This document shows positions 44,262 to 52,563 of a stretch of 64,000 nucleotides of DNA, one piece after another. Positions within the stretch are counted from its first letter, which is position 1. Each line of letters opens with the position of its first letter. The notes under the pieces were generated by a model. The model was not told where the DNA came from. It made no database searches and saw only the letters and a program-made list of their open reading frames with translations. Source of the DNA: Lysobacterales bacterium (GTDB lineage Bacteria; Pseudomonadota; Gammaproteobacteria; Xanthomonadales; SZUA-5). A program made the translations under genes and the position numbers. The stretch spans positions 1 through 64,000 of the forward strand of contig JALHRS010000027.1 of assembly GCA_022841325.1 (NCBI GenBank), read 5' to 3'.

Positions 44262-45020
44262 TCAGCCGGCAGCGGCCAGCGTGGTGCTGGCCCACAACGA
44301 CAGGCCTTCGAGCACCAGATTCGGCAGGTGCCGATGCGGCATGCTCAGGTGCGGAGCCAGCGCCGGCATCGAGCCGCCGGCGAGCAGCAGTTCGACGTCG
44401 GCGCCCACGCCCAGCGCCCCGTGCCGGTAGGCGTGGCCGATCAGCGCTGCGCATGCCAGGCAGGCACCGCTCCATACGGCATCGTCGGTGTTGCGTGCGA
44501 ATTCACGCACGCGCACCCGTTCGCCAGTGCGGATACCGGCGGTGCCGCGGTGCAGTGCATCGCGCATCAACACCGGGCTGGGCACGATCAAGCCGCCCAG
44601 GTGCTGACCACCGTCGTCGACCATGTCCAGGGTCAGGGCGGTACCGGCATCGGCCACCAGAAAGGCCCCCGAAACCTGGGTGCGGGCGCCGGCCATGGCC
44701 AGAAAACGGTCGCTGCCCAGACTGGCGGGTTGGTCGTAGGCGCTGCGGATGCCGAGGGCTTCCTTGGGCGAGACGAAGACCTGGGTCTCCAGATCCAGGC
44801 GCTCAGCGACGGCCCGAACCAATGCCGGACTCAGGCTCAGGGCGGTGGACGACAGCCAGACCGAGCCGGCGCCTGCTGCTGCAGCCCATAGCGGCGCCAG
44901 ATCGCCCAATCCACCGGGCTCATGGGCGACAGGCGCGCCGAGTTGCAGCTGGCTGCCATCGGCCAACGCCCATTTCAGGCGGCTGTTCCCCAGATCCAGC
45001 AGCAGTCTCGGGCTTGTCAT
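44262..45020 (-). CDS. coaX: Type III pantothenate kinase
   Basis: 252 residues. It phosphorylates pantothenate, the first step of CoA synthesis, and belongs to the ASKHA fold. Motifs are LLLDLGNSRLKWAL (phosphate 1), LGSDRFLAMAGA, VADAGTALTLDMVD and GGLIVPSPVLM. It follows birA by 15 bases, a common birA-coaX pair. Type III enzymes are not inhibited by CoA and need a monovalent cation. Confidence 0.95.
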   Translation of the reverse strand: MTSPRLLLDLGNSRLKWALADGSQLQLGAPVAHEPGGLGDLAPLWAAAAGAGSVWLSSTALSLSPALVRAVAERLDLETQVFVSPKEALGIRSAYDQPASLGSDRFLAMAGARTQVSGAFLVADAGTALTLDMVDDGGQHLGGLIVPSPVLMRDALHRGTAGIRTGERVRVREFARNTDDAVWSGACLACAALIGHAYRHGALGVGADVELLLAGGSMPALAPHLSMPHRHLPNLVLEGLSLWASTTLAAAG

Positions 45021-45035
45021 GAGTTACACCTCGAT

Positions 45036-45815
45036 TCAAAAGGGGCGGACGCTGACTTCGCCAGCCGACAGCAGTCGCAGCTTGCCGTCGATGTCCACAC
45101 GCAGTCTACCGAGCTCATCGACCCCGAGGGCATGACCGCGCTCAACGCCGGCGCTGCCACGCCACCAGAGCTGTTGCCCGGACAGAGCATCGGCGCTTTG
45201 CCATTCGTCGGCGAAGGCGCCGAAGCCGGCAGCTTCAAAGCTGCACAGCACGCCCTGGAGTTCGTGCAGCAGGCGGCCGATGAGCAGATTGCGTGAGGGC
45301 AGTGGCGACAGCCAGTGCGAGAGTTCGGTCCAGGGCTGGTCCAGATCCTGGGCAGCGCTTTCCGGTAGCCGTAGATTGAGCCCGATGCCGATCAATAGCT
45401 GCGCACCGGGGGGCTGCGCGAGCACATCGATCAGCACGCCGGCCAGCTTGCGCTGGTCCACCCAGACATCGTTGGGCCATTTCAGTCGGGCATCGACCTG
45501 CCAGTGCGCCAGCGTGCGGCGGATTGCCAGACCCACCGCCAGCGACAGGCCGGCCAGCTGCGCCGGTGTTCGCGCCGTCGGCCAGTTCGCAGTCAGATAG
45601 ACCGCCGCGCCGGGCGGCGACAGCCAGCGGCGGCCATGCTGGCCGCGTCCGGCGCTCTGGGTATCGGCGACGACCGCAGAAGGAACTGCCTGGCCCAGCA
45701 GCAGGCGCTGGCGGGCGCGATCCTGGGTCGAGTCCAGCTGCGCGTGGATTTCGAGTTCGAAGGCGCGGCTGTGCCGATAAATGGCCTCGGCGTTGAGCGG
45801 CTCCAGGGTCTGCAT
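45036..45815 (-). CDS. birA: Biotin--[acetyl-CoA-carboxylase] ligase, ligase domain only
   Basis: 259 residues. It activates biotin with ATP and transfers it to AccB. The biotin/ATP loop is SAGRGQHGRRWLSPPG, followed by LKWPNDVWVDQRKLAGVLI and the C-terminal SH3-like domain (GHALGVDELGRLRVDIDGKL). The N-terminal winged helix found in the E. coli repressor is missing, so it should not regulate biotin genes directly. It is 23 bases downstream of plsY. Confidence 0.94.
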   Translation of the reverse strand: MQTLEPLNAEAIYRHSRAFELEIHAQLDSTQDRARQRLLLGQAVPSAVVADTQSAGRGQHGRRWLSPPGAAVYLTANWPTARTPAQLAGLSLAVGLAIRRTLAHWQVDARLKWPNDVWVDQRKLAGVLIDVLAQPPGAQLLIGIGLNLRLPESAAQDLDQPWTELSHWLSPLPSRNLLIGRLLHELQGVLCSFEAAGFGAFADEWQSADALSGQQLWWRGSAGVERGHALGVDELGRLRVDIDGKLRLLSAGEVSVRPF

Positions 45816-45838
45816 GGATCAGCGACGGGCGGCCTGGT

Positions 45839-46501
45839 TCAAGGGCCGCGACGGCCGAACAGCAGCGCCAGCAGACGCACCCTCTCGAAGCGGTGCTCGT
45901 TGCCGGCGCGCAGGCGCGCCAGGTTGCTGCGATGGGTGTAGACCAGCAGGGCGGCGGCGGCCACGGCCATGGACGCCAGGCCAGCGCTCAGCGGTGACTG
46001 CAGCAGGTACAGGGCGATCGGGAAGCACAGGCCCGCCAGGACTGTGCTCAAGCCGACATAGCCTGTGCTGATCAGCACCAGCAACCAGACTGCCAGCATC
46101 GCCAGCGCGACCATCGGGAACATCCACAGCACCACGCCGATCAGGGTGCCGGCGCCCTTGCCGCCGCGGAAACCGTGGTAGAGCGGGTAGCAGTGGCCGA
46201 CCGCGGCGGCCAGTCCGCAGGCGAGCTGGGTTTCGGTCAGGCCCAGCGGCGAGTCGACGATCGCCAGCGGTGCAATCAGCGCCGCCGCCAGCACGCCCTT
46301 GCCGAAATCGATCAGCGCCGTGCCCAGTGCAAACAGCTTGCCCTGGGTACGCAGCGCATTGGTGGCGCCGGCATTGCCGCTGCCCACGTTGCGGATATCG
46401 ACACCGCGCAGACGCCCGAGCAGCAGGCTGCCGACCACGCTGCCCAGCAGATAGCTGGCCAGCAGCTTGGCCAGCAGCACGATCACGGCTCCGCCACCCA
46501 T
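45839..46501 (-). CDS. plsY: Acyl-phosphate:glycerol-3-phosphate acyltransferase
   Basis: 220 residues, integral membrane, 5 or more helices. It transfers the acyl group from acyl-phosphate to glycerol 3-phosphate, the first step of phospholipid synthesis. The three conserved loops are present: GSGNAGATNALRT, GHCYPLYHGFRGGKGAGT and THRSNLARLRAGNEH. The ATG at 46501 overlaps the upstream gene by 19 bases; a GTG at 46486 would give a 4-base GTGA overlap and is an equally good start. The upstream gene encodes a putative fatty-acid kinase, i.e. a supplier of its substrate. Confidence 0.93.
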   Translation of the reverse strand: MGGGAVIVLLAKLLASYLLGSVVGSLLLGRLRGVDIRNVGSGNAGATNALRTQGKLFALGTALIDFGKGVLAAALIAPLAIVDSPLGLTETQLACGLAAAVGHCYPLYHGFRGGKGAGTLIGVVLWMFPMVALAMLAVWLLVLISTGYVGLSTVLAGLCFPIALYLLQSPLSAGLASMAVAAAALLVYTHRSNLARLRAGNEHRFERVRLLALLFGRRGP

Positions 46502-48324
46502 TGCAGACCGACCACCAGAGAGCCGGGCCCGGCGTGCACGCCGATGGCGGGCCCGGTTTCCACCACCCAGATCTTGCCCAGCGTGGGAATGGTGTGGCGC
46601 ATGACCGCCGCCAGATTGGCGGCATCGTCGGCGGCATCGCAATGGCCGACCACGGCTCTGCAGCTGCGATGTGCAGGCAGGCGACGGGCGATCACCGCCG
46701 CGTAGCGCTCGATCAGGCGTTGGCGCCCGACCAGGGCCGAGAACGGTCGCACCAGCCCGTCCTTGTCGGCGATCAGCACGGTCAGGCCGAACCAGCGGGC
46801 CAGGCGCTCGGCGATAGCCGGCATGCGGCCACCCTGCACGCCGTAGCGCAGATCCCGGATCAGGGCGAAAGTGCGGGTGCGGGTCATGGCATCGCGGGCG
46901 GCGGCCAGGACGGCATCGGCGTCGCCACCGGCCTGGGCGCATTCCGCCGCCACCATCGTGATCAGGCCCTGACCGGCCGAGGCATTGCGGGTGTCGAGCA
47001 CGCTGATGCGCTCGCGCCCGCTCTCCCTGGCGGCGGTCTGCGCGGCCTGGAAGGTGCCGGACAGCCGGCTCGACAGCTCGACCGACACCAGCTGCTCGCA
47101 ATGTGCCAGGACCAGATCGTAGGCCCGGCGGAAATCGCCGGGTGGCGGTTGCGAGGTCTGCGGCGGCTTCAGGTTCTGGCGCAGACGGGCGTACAGCTCA
47201 CGCGGCGACAGGGTGATGCGATCGAGGTAGTCATCGTCACCAAAATTCACTCGAACCGGGACGATGGTGATGCCCAGGCGTTCGGCCTCGGTCGCCGGCA
47301 CGTCGCCAGCGGAATCGGTGACGATGCGGACGCGCTGGAACGGCGCAGCCCGCATCCGGGCCTGTGCCTGCATGTCGTCGGCCTTGCGCTGGGTGACGGT
47401 GCCCAGGCCCGAGAGCTGCTCGAACAGCTGATTGGGGCGATCGATATGGGCATGCACACGCACGCGCTCGCGGCCGCCGGCCACCACCAGAGAATCCAGC
47501 GCCAGCTGCGTCAGCGCACCGCGCACCCGGGTCAGGTCCAGATCGCTGCCGGTGAGCACGCACTCGGTGCAATAGCGGTACTGACTGGCGCTTTCGACCG
47601 CCTCCAGGTGCACCTCATCATGGGCGCAGCCATCGTGTACGCGCGCATCCGGGGCCACGCGCAGGGCACCGCGACCACGCTCGATGAAATCCTGGACGCC
47701 CTCCAGAAAGTCGACGAAGCCGGCGGCGCCGGCATCGACCACTCCCGCAGCGCGCAGCACGGGCAACTGGTTGGGTGTATTCGCCAAAGATTGGCGAGCT
47801 CGCTCAAGTGCTCGCTTGAACAACAGTGTCAGATCAGCCACGCCCAGTTCGACCTGACGCTTCAGTTCATGGGCGAAATCGGTGATGACGCTGAGCATGG
47901 TGCCCTCGCGCGGGTCCGCCAGGCAGGCACGGGCGGCCAGTGCCGCGCTGCTGGCGGCGCCGGCCAGATCTGCCGCTCCCGCATCTCGGCAGCGCCCCAG
48001 GCCATCGGCAAGTCCTTGAAAGAACTGGGCCAGAATTGCGCCCGAATTGCCGCGTGCACCGTCGATGGCTTCACGGGCCACGCCGCCCAGCACGGTGCTG
48101 ACGTCAGCACCGCGCAGGCGGCGCACGGTCTTCAGCACCGCGATCATGGTGAAGGCGAGATTGGTGCCGGTATCGCCGTCTGGCACCGGAAACACATTGA
48201 TGCGGTTGAGATCGTCGCGCTTGGACAGCACGCGACCCGCGCCGGCGATCAGCGCGCCCTTGAGGCGGGCGCCACTGAGCCGATCCAGCGCTTTGGAGGT
48301 GGGCCATTCGATGATTGCTTGCAT
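46483..48324 (-). CDS. DhaL-DegV fusion, putative one-chain fatty-acid kinase (FakA-FakB)
   Basis: 613 residues. Residues 1-~205 are a DhaL/DAK2 nucleotide-binding domain (VFPVPDGDTGTNL at 44-56; DGARGNSGAILAQFF near 88-102). Residues 240-315 match the middle domain of FakA (YCTECVLTG, DSLVVAGG, VRVHAHIDRP). Residues ~320-613 are a DegV fatty-acid-binding domain with VTDSAGDVP (325), TSQP (390-393) and LSSRLSGT (417). In Gram-positive bacteria FakA and FakB are separate proteins that convert fatty acid to acyl-phosphate. The 3' end overlaps plsY. A TATGCT box sits 9 bases before the ATG at 48324. Confidence 0.85.
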   Translation of the reverse strand: MQAIIEWPTSKALDRLSGARLKGALIAGAGRVLSKRDDLNRINVFPVPDGDTGTNLAFTMIAVLKTVRRLRGADVSTVLGGVAREAIDGARGNSGAILAQFFQGLADGLGRCRDAGAADLAGAASSAALAARACLADPREGTMLSVITDFAHELKRQVELGVADLTLLFKRALERARQSLANTPNQLPVLRAAGVVDAGAAGFVDFLEGVQDFIERGRGALRVAPDARVHDGCAHDEVHLEAVESASQYRYCTECVLTGSDLDLTRVRGALTQLALDSLVVAGGRERVRVHAHIDRPNQLFEQLSGLGTVTQRKADDMQAQARMRAAPFQRVRIVTDSAGDVPATEAERLGITIVPVRVNFGDDDYLDRITLSPRELYARLRQNLKPPQTSQPPPGDFRRAYDLVLAHCEQLVSVELSSRLSGTFQAAQTAARESGRERISVLDTRNASAGQGLITMVAAECAQAGGDADAVLAAARDAMTRTRTFALIRDLRYGVQGGRMPAIAERLARWFGLTVLIADKDGLVRPFSALVGRQRLIERYAAVIARRLPAHRSCRAVVGHCDAADDAANLAAVMRHTIPTLGKIWVVETGPAIGVHAGPGSLVVGLQWVAEP

Positions 48325-48560
48325 AGACTGCCGAGCATAAGGGGCGCAGCGGCCGCGGTCGTGCTGCGCTGCAGCGTGTCCGCCAGCGGACACCCCGGTG
48401 TACGCCAGCGGACGCACTTGGCCGAGCTGCCCGCAGTTCGGCGTGCCATGGAGGCATTTCGGGGCGTGCCGACGGTTTCTCCACGGCTGTGGGGCCATTC
48501 TTGCGCCTGGCACGAATTGTGCTCGAACGTACCCGAGCAAGACGCTCGAAGAGGTGGATC

Positions 48561-48788
48561 ATGAACCCCAAACGCATGCGCTTCAGCATCCTGGTACTGG
48601 CGGTCTACGCCGCGCTCGGTGTGGTGGGCGTCTTCAGTCAGGTATCGTCTTCTGGCGATGGCGATCGTAGCCCGAATCTGGCCGAGACCGTCGCGCCGGC
48701 GGAACGTGGCGTCGGCAACTCGGGCGGCGATGTCTCCGCCGAGCAAAGCCTGCAGTGGCACTCTTTCCTGCCGGGTTCCTTCCGCTGA
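48561..48788 (+). CDS. Small single-span membrane or exported protein
   Basis: 75 residues. One hydrophobic segment near the N terminus (FSILVLAVYAALGVVGVFSQV) is followed by a polar tail rich in Ser, Gly and Asp. Whether it is cleaved is unclear. ATG 48561 follows AGAGGTGG, a reasonable ribosome binding site. No family is recognised. It is divergent from the fatty-acid kinase gene. Confidence 0.5.
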   Translation: MNPKRMRFSILVLAVYAALGVVGVFSQVSSSGDGDRSPNLAETVAPAERGVGNSGGDVSAEQSLQWHSFLPGSFR

Positions 48789-49058
48789 GTCGGAATCGGC
48801 TGGTTCTGTCGGGACGTGGGGGCGGCAATCGCGCCACGTCCTGCCACGGGGTCCAGTGCTGAAGCGGCGCAGCACTCGCCCCATCCCCGGGCTGGTCAGC
48901 CCGCGTTTGAAACTCCGTCGCTGATCCGCCATCCCTGCTCCGCCTTGCGCTGACGTTCGCTGCTGCCGGCATGGGCCATGCGCGAGCAGGTCGAGCGCCG
49001 CTGCCACCGGATGCCGCGTTAATTTCGACTTGAAATGCCCTAATTGATGGTTTGCGCT

Positions 49059-49086
49059 TGCCGCTGTCATGGGCTTGGGTTATATA
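49059..49086 (+). promoter_or_regulatory. Putative dksA promoter
   Basis: TTGCCG (49059-49064) and TATATA (49081-49086) are 16 bases apart, 79 bases upstream of the dksA ATG, in an AT-richer stretch of the 376-base gap 48789-49164. The rest of that gap shows no feature. Confidence 0.4.
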
Positions 49087-49164
49087 GCTCGGCTTGCTTT
49101 CCGGCGCCCCGGTCGGCGGCTACTGTGATCGGCGCGATCCGAAGTAGAGGAGAGACGAACAAAA

Positions 49165-49713
49165 ATGGCGACCACCAAGGCAAAGACCAAGGCAGCCAAG
49201 CCCAGTGCTGCTGCTGTCAAGGCCGCAAAATCGAAACAGAACAAGAGCTTGCCCGAATGGGTGAGTGCAGCTGATCAGGCCTTGCCCAAGGGTTATGTGC
49301 CCAAGCTCGAATTGCCGGCGGGCTATCGCCCGAGCAGTTCCGAGGAGTACATGTCCCCGGAGCATCTGGAGTACTTCCGGCGCAAGCTGTCGATCTGGCG
49401 GCATGAACTGATCGAAGAGTCACAGCAGACCATCGAAAATCTGCGTGACGAAGTCCGCGATGTCGGTGACGAGGCGGAGCGGGCAACGCGTGAAACCGAG
49501 AACTCGCTGGAACTGCGCACGCGGGATCGCTATCGCAAGCTGATCGGCAAGATCGACAAGGCGATCAAGCGCATTGATGACGGCCGCTACGGTTATTGCG
49601 AAGAAACCGATGAGGAAATCGGCCTGGACCGGCTCGAAGCTCGTCCGATCGCCACCCTGTGTCTGGATGCCCAGGAACGCTGGGAACATCGCCAGCGGCA
49701 GATGGGCGACTGA
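49165..49713 (+). CDS. dksA: RNA polymerase-binding transcription factor DksA
   Basis: 182 residues. It works with ppGpp on the RNA polymerase secondary channel. A Lys/Ala-rich extension (1-~28) precedes the globular part, the coiled coil (DEAERATRETENSLELRTRDRYRKL) and the zinc-finger fold. Two of the four Cys are replaced: CEET in place of CXXC, and CLDA in place of CXXC. The coiled-coil tip reads DEAERA, so the second tip Asp is Glu. This Cys-poor type resembles DksA forms that work without zinc. AGGAGAG precedes the ATG. Confidence 0.93.
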   Translation: MATTKAKTKAAKPSAAAVKAAKSKQNKSLPEWVSAADQALPKGYVPKLELPAGYRPSSSEEYMSPEHLEYFRRKLSIWRHELIEESQQTIENLRDEVRDVGDEAERATRETENSLELRTRDRYRKLIGKIDKAIKRIDDGRYGYCEETDEEIGLDRLEARPIATLCLDAQERWEHRQRQMGD

Positions 49714-49723
49714 TTGGTCAGCG

Positions 49724-49774
49724 GCGCCGGTGATCTACCGGCGCTCGTGGCTGGAACAGGCAACAGCAGCCACG
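49724..49774. terminator. Two hairpins between convergent dksA and GPP34 genes
   Basis: GCGCCGGT-GATCT-ACCGGCGC (49724-49744) and CGTGGCTG...CAGCCACG (49746-49774) follow the dksA stop. Neither has a T-run, so intrinsic termination is uncertain. Confidence 0.35.
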
Positions 49775-49814
49775 CCAGTTCGCAGCAGTGCTTCTCCTGC
49801 CTCGGTGAAGCAGA

Positions 49815-50453
49815 TCACTCCAGCGGCAGCAGCTTCAGCATCGCAGCGAGACGTTCCCGTCTGACTGCAAGTTCCGTCGAATCGTCGGCCAGCGGCAACG
49901 CCGCCTTGCGTGCCCATGCGCGCATCTTCAGGCGCTGTTCCGGGCCGAGGAAATAGGCGCTGACGCCGAAGGCCTCGGCCAGCAGGGCCAGCGCGACTGC
50001 AGCCAGATCTTCCAGATCGAGCGCATCGTATCCGCGTTTGAGCTTGGCCAGGCGCTCGCCGCGTGTCTGCGTGGACTGCAGCGCATAGCGGCTGCCGCCG
50101 AATCGTCCGAACAAGCCACCCGACAGACGATGCACGATCCCCAGACGCTCGAAGCCGTCGAGCAGGTCGCTGCGCACCGACCACATGCGTCGTCGCAACC
50201 GGGCCACGGCCTTTTCTGGCGCCAGTCTGGCATCGCCCAGCGCGTGAGCGGCCTCGGTCAGCAATCGATGCGACTGCGGTAGCGGATCGACCAGCCGAAA
50301 ATCGCCGCTTTCCAGCACCACCGCGCCGCGCGCGATCAGGTCCACCAGCAAGGCCCGCGCCAGTGCATCGCGACTGGTCGCATGCTTGCCATCGCCAACC
50401 AGGCCGCCGACGGGATCGATGGTCAGGATCAGCAGATCTTCGGCCAGCAGCAT
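49815..50453 (-). CDS. GPP34 (GOLPH3-like) family protein
   Basis: 212 residues. It has the family layout: N-terminal LLAEDLLILTIDPVGGLV, the ARALLVDLIARGAVVL helix, DALDLEDLAAVALALLAEA in the C-terminal half. Eukaryotic GOLPH3/Vps74 binds PI4P at the Golgi; bacterial members are mostly uncharacterised and best known from actinobacteria. There is no signal peptide. GTG 50459 is an alternative start. It is next to sufE on the same strand but has no evident link with Fe-S assembly. Confidence 0.8.
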   Translation of the reverse strand: MLLAEDLLILTIDPVGGLVGDGKHATSRDALARALLVDLIARGAVVLESGDFRLVDPLPQSHRLLTEAAHALGDARLAPEKAVARLRRRMWSVRSDLLDGFERLGIVHRLSGGLFGRFGGSRYALQSTQTRGERLAKLKRGYDALDLEDLAAVALALLAEAFGVSAYFLGPEQRLKMRAWARKAALPLADDSTELAVRRERLAAMLKLLPLE

Positions 50454-50468
50454 TGGCACGGGAGGGAC

Positions 50469-50876
50469 TCAGATCAGGGTGGCGCGGGCGTACTCGCGGA
50501 TCTTGGCCAGCATCGCAGCCAGGCCATTCTTTCGAGTCGGCGACAGGTGTCCAGACAGGCCGATGCCCTCCACGAACTCGGGCTCGGTACTGGCGATTTC
50601 CTCGGCGCTGCGCCCGGAATAGACGCGCAGGACCAGCGCAATCAGGCCGCGGACTATGGCCGAATCACTGGTCGCGGAAAAATCCATCCGTGCAGCCGAT
50701 CCTTCAGGCTTGAGCCAGACCATGGACTGGCAGCCCAGCACCCGCCAATGCTCGTTGCGGTCGGCCTCGGGGTACTCCGGCAGCTTCTTGCCGAGATCGA
50801 TCAGATACTGATAGCGCTCGGACCAGTCACCGAACAGGGCGAACTCGTCGACGATGTCTTGTTGGCGGGAGTCCAT
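50469..50876 (-). CDS. sufE: SufE-family cysteine desulfurase sulfur acceptor
   Basis: 135 residues. It accepts persulfide from a SufS/CsdA desulfurase and passes it to Fe-S assembly. The reactive Cys is in LGCQSMVWL near residue 49; YQYLIDLGKKLP and the C-terminal LSPTRKNGLAAMLAKIREYA are conserved. The rest of a suf operon is absent. The GPP34 gene begins 15 bases after its stop. Confidence 0.93.
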   Translation of the reverse strand: MDSRQQDIVDEFALFGDWSERYQYLIDLGKKLPEYPEADRNEHWRVLGCQSMVWLKPEGSAARMDFSATSDSAIVRGLIALVLRVYSGRSAEEIASTEPEFVEGIGLSGHLSPTRKNGLAAMLAKIREYARATLI

Positions 50877-50891
50877 GGAGATCAGTAGAAG

Positions 50892-51020
50892 CGGGGCAGG
50901 GGGCAGGGGGCAGGGGGCACGGGCGCAAGGCCGGCAGCGATACGCTCAGATTGGAGTGCGCGCAACAATCCGCGGGCCTTGTGCTTTTCCCGTGCCCTGT
51001 GCCCCGTGTCCCTTGTCCCG
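50892..51020. repeat. Inverted heptamer arrays (GGGGGCA and CCGTGCC-like)
   Basis: GGGGGCA units (50892-50919) lie 16 bases upstream of the sufE ATG, and degenerate CCGTGCC/CCCTGTG units (50984-51020) end near the aceF stop. They are roughly reverse complementary. In this position the left array may overlap the sufE promoter. Confidence 0.75.
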
Positions 51021-51027
51021 CTCTTCC

Positions 51028-52419
51028 TCAAAGCAGCAACCTCCGGATATCCCCCAGCTGTTGTGCCAGATAGCTCGTGAAGCGCGCGGCTTCGGCGCCG
51101 TCGATGACGCGGTGGTCGTAGCTCAGTGACAGGGGCAGCATCAGCCGCGGCGTGAACTCCTTGCCGTTCCATACCGGTTTGGTGGCGCTCTTGCTGACGC
51201 CGAGGATGGCCACTTCCGGGGCATTGATGATCGGCGTGAAGGCGTTGCCGCCGATGCCGCCCAGGGAACTGATCGAGAAGCAGCCGCCCTGCATGTCGGC
51301 CGGTCCCATCTTGCGCTCGCGTGCCTTGGCCGACATCACGCCGAGGTCCTTGGCCAGTTCGACCAGGCCCTTCTGATCGCAGTCGCGGATCACCGGCACC
51401 ACCAGACCATCGGGCGTGTCCACGGCGATACCCACGTGGAAATACTGCTTCAGCACCAGGTTCTCGCCGCTGGCATCCAGCGAGGCATTGAAACTCGGGA
51501 AGCGCTTCAGGGCAGCCACCACGGCCTTGATCAGGAACACCAGAGGCGTGACCTTGAGCTCCTTGTTCTCCTCCGCCAGACGCTTGCGGAAGGCTTCCAT
51601 CTCGGTGATGTCGGCTTCGTCGAACTGGGTGACGTGCGGAATCATGGCCCAGTTACGGGCCAGATTGGCGCCGGAAATCTTCTTGATCCGCGACAGCGCC
51701 TGGGTTTCCACCGGCCCGAATTTGGAGAAATCCACCTGTGGCCAGGGCAGCAGATTGAGCCCGTTGCCACCACTGGCGCGGGCAGGCGCGCCAGCCGGCG
51801 CCGCCAGGGCCGCCTTGACATGCGCCTGCACGTCTTCGCGAGTGATCCGACCCTTGCGGCCGCTGCCGCTGACCCGAGTCAGGTCGACGCCAAGCTCGCG
51901 TGCAAACAGGCGCACACCGGGACTGGCATGGGGTCGCTCGGCCGGAGGCAGTTCGCTCGCCGAGGCGCTGACCGCAGCCGTTTCAAAGGCTGATCTGGCA
52001 GCAGGAGCCGGTGCCCGTGATGAAGCGGGGGCGGGCGATGCATCGGCTGTCGGTTTCGGAGCCGAGCTCGAATCCGCAGCCGAGGACTTGTCTGCGGATT
52101 TGTCGGACTGGTCCGGGACCTTGTCCGTGGGCTTGTCCTTCGACTTGTCTGCAGGCTTGTCGGACCCGTCCGATTCGCCGGCCTCGGTTTCGATCAATGC
52201 CACCAGATCACCTTCAGACAAGGTGTCGTCGACCTTGACCTTGAGTTCGATGATCCTGCCGGCAGCGGGCGACGGCACTTCCATGGTGGCCTTGTCGGAC
52301 TCCAGGGAGATCAGGCCCTGGTCGAGTTTGACCACGTCGCCAGCCTTCACCAGCAGCTCGATCACAGGAACGTCTTGATAGTTACCGATATCCGGTACTT
52401 TGGCTTCGATGGTGGCCAT
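51028..52419 (-). CDS. aceF: Pyruvate dehydrogenase E2, dihydrolipoyllysine acetyltransferase
   Basis: 463 residues with a single N-terminal lipoyl domain (lipoyl Lys in ESDKATMEVPSP, near residue 43), a peripheral-subunit-binding domain (ASPGVRLFARELGVDL...GRKGRITREDV) and the catalytic domain ending with SYDHRVIDGAEAARF, whose His is catalytic. The linker (about 80-125) is a Lys/Asp/Ser repeat built on DKxxDKS, unlike the usual Ala/Pro linker, followed by an Ala/Pro/Ser segment. aceE and lpd are not adjacent in the window. Confidence 0.95.
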   Translation of the reverse strand: MATIEAKVPDIGNYQDVPVIELLVKAGDVVKLDQGLISLESDKATMEVPSPAAGRIIELKVKVDDTLSEGDLVALIETEAGESDGSDKPADKSKDKPTDKVPDQSDKSADKSSAADSSSAPKPTADASPAPASSRAPAPAARSAFETAAVSASASELPPAERPHASPGVRLFARELGVDLTRVSGSGRKGRITREDVQAHVKAALAAPAGAPARASGGNGLNLLPWPQVDFSKFGPVETQALSRIKKISGANLARNWAMIPHVTQFDEADITEMEAFRKRLAEENKELKVTPLVFLIKAVVAALKRFPSFNASLDASGENLVLKQYFHVGIAVDTPDGLVVPVIRDCDQKGLVELAKDLGVMSAKARERKMGPADMQGGCFSISSLGGIGGNAFTPIINAPEVAILGVSKSATKPVWNGKEFTPRLMLPLSLSYDHRVIDGAEAARFTSYLAQQLGDIRRLLL

Positions 52420-52523
52420 GTGCTCTCCCGACGGCGCTTGCAGCTGGGCTAGACAATACAGGAGCCGGTGCCCGACTTTGGAGTCGGCGCAGCCAGCTCA
52501 TCGACCGTGCCGGTGGGAGGCGA

Positions 52524-52558
52524 TCGTGCCGAGGCGCCATTGCAGCGCCCCGGCACGA
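52524..52558 (-). terminator. Hairpin downstream of the FadL-type gene
   Basis: TCGTGCCG..GGCGC and GCGCC..CGGCACGA form a long GC-rich stem just 3' of the stop on the minus strand. No T-run follows, so it may be a stability hairpin or a weak terminator. Confidence 0.4.
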
Positions 52559-52563
52559 CGGGC

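Noticed and set aside
43124-45022. 632-codon plus-strand open frame
   Set aside because: It is antisense to the M23 peptidase and coaX, which are unmistakable.
46270-48564. 764-codon plus-strand open frame
   Set aside because: It is antisense to the DhaL-DegV fusion and plsY, and encodes no recognisable domain.
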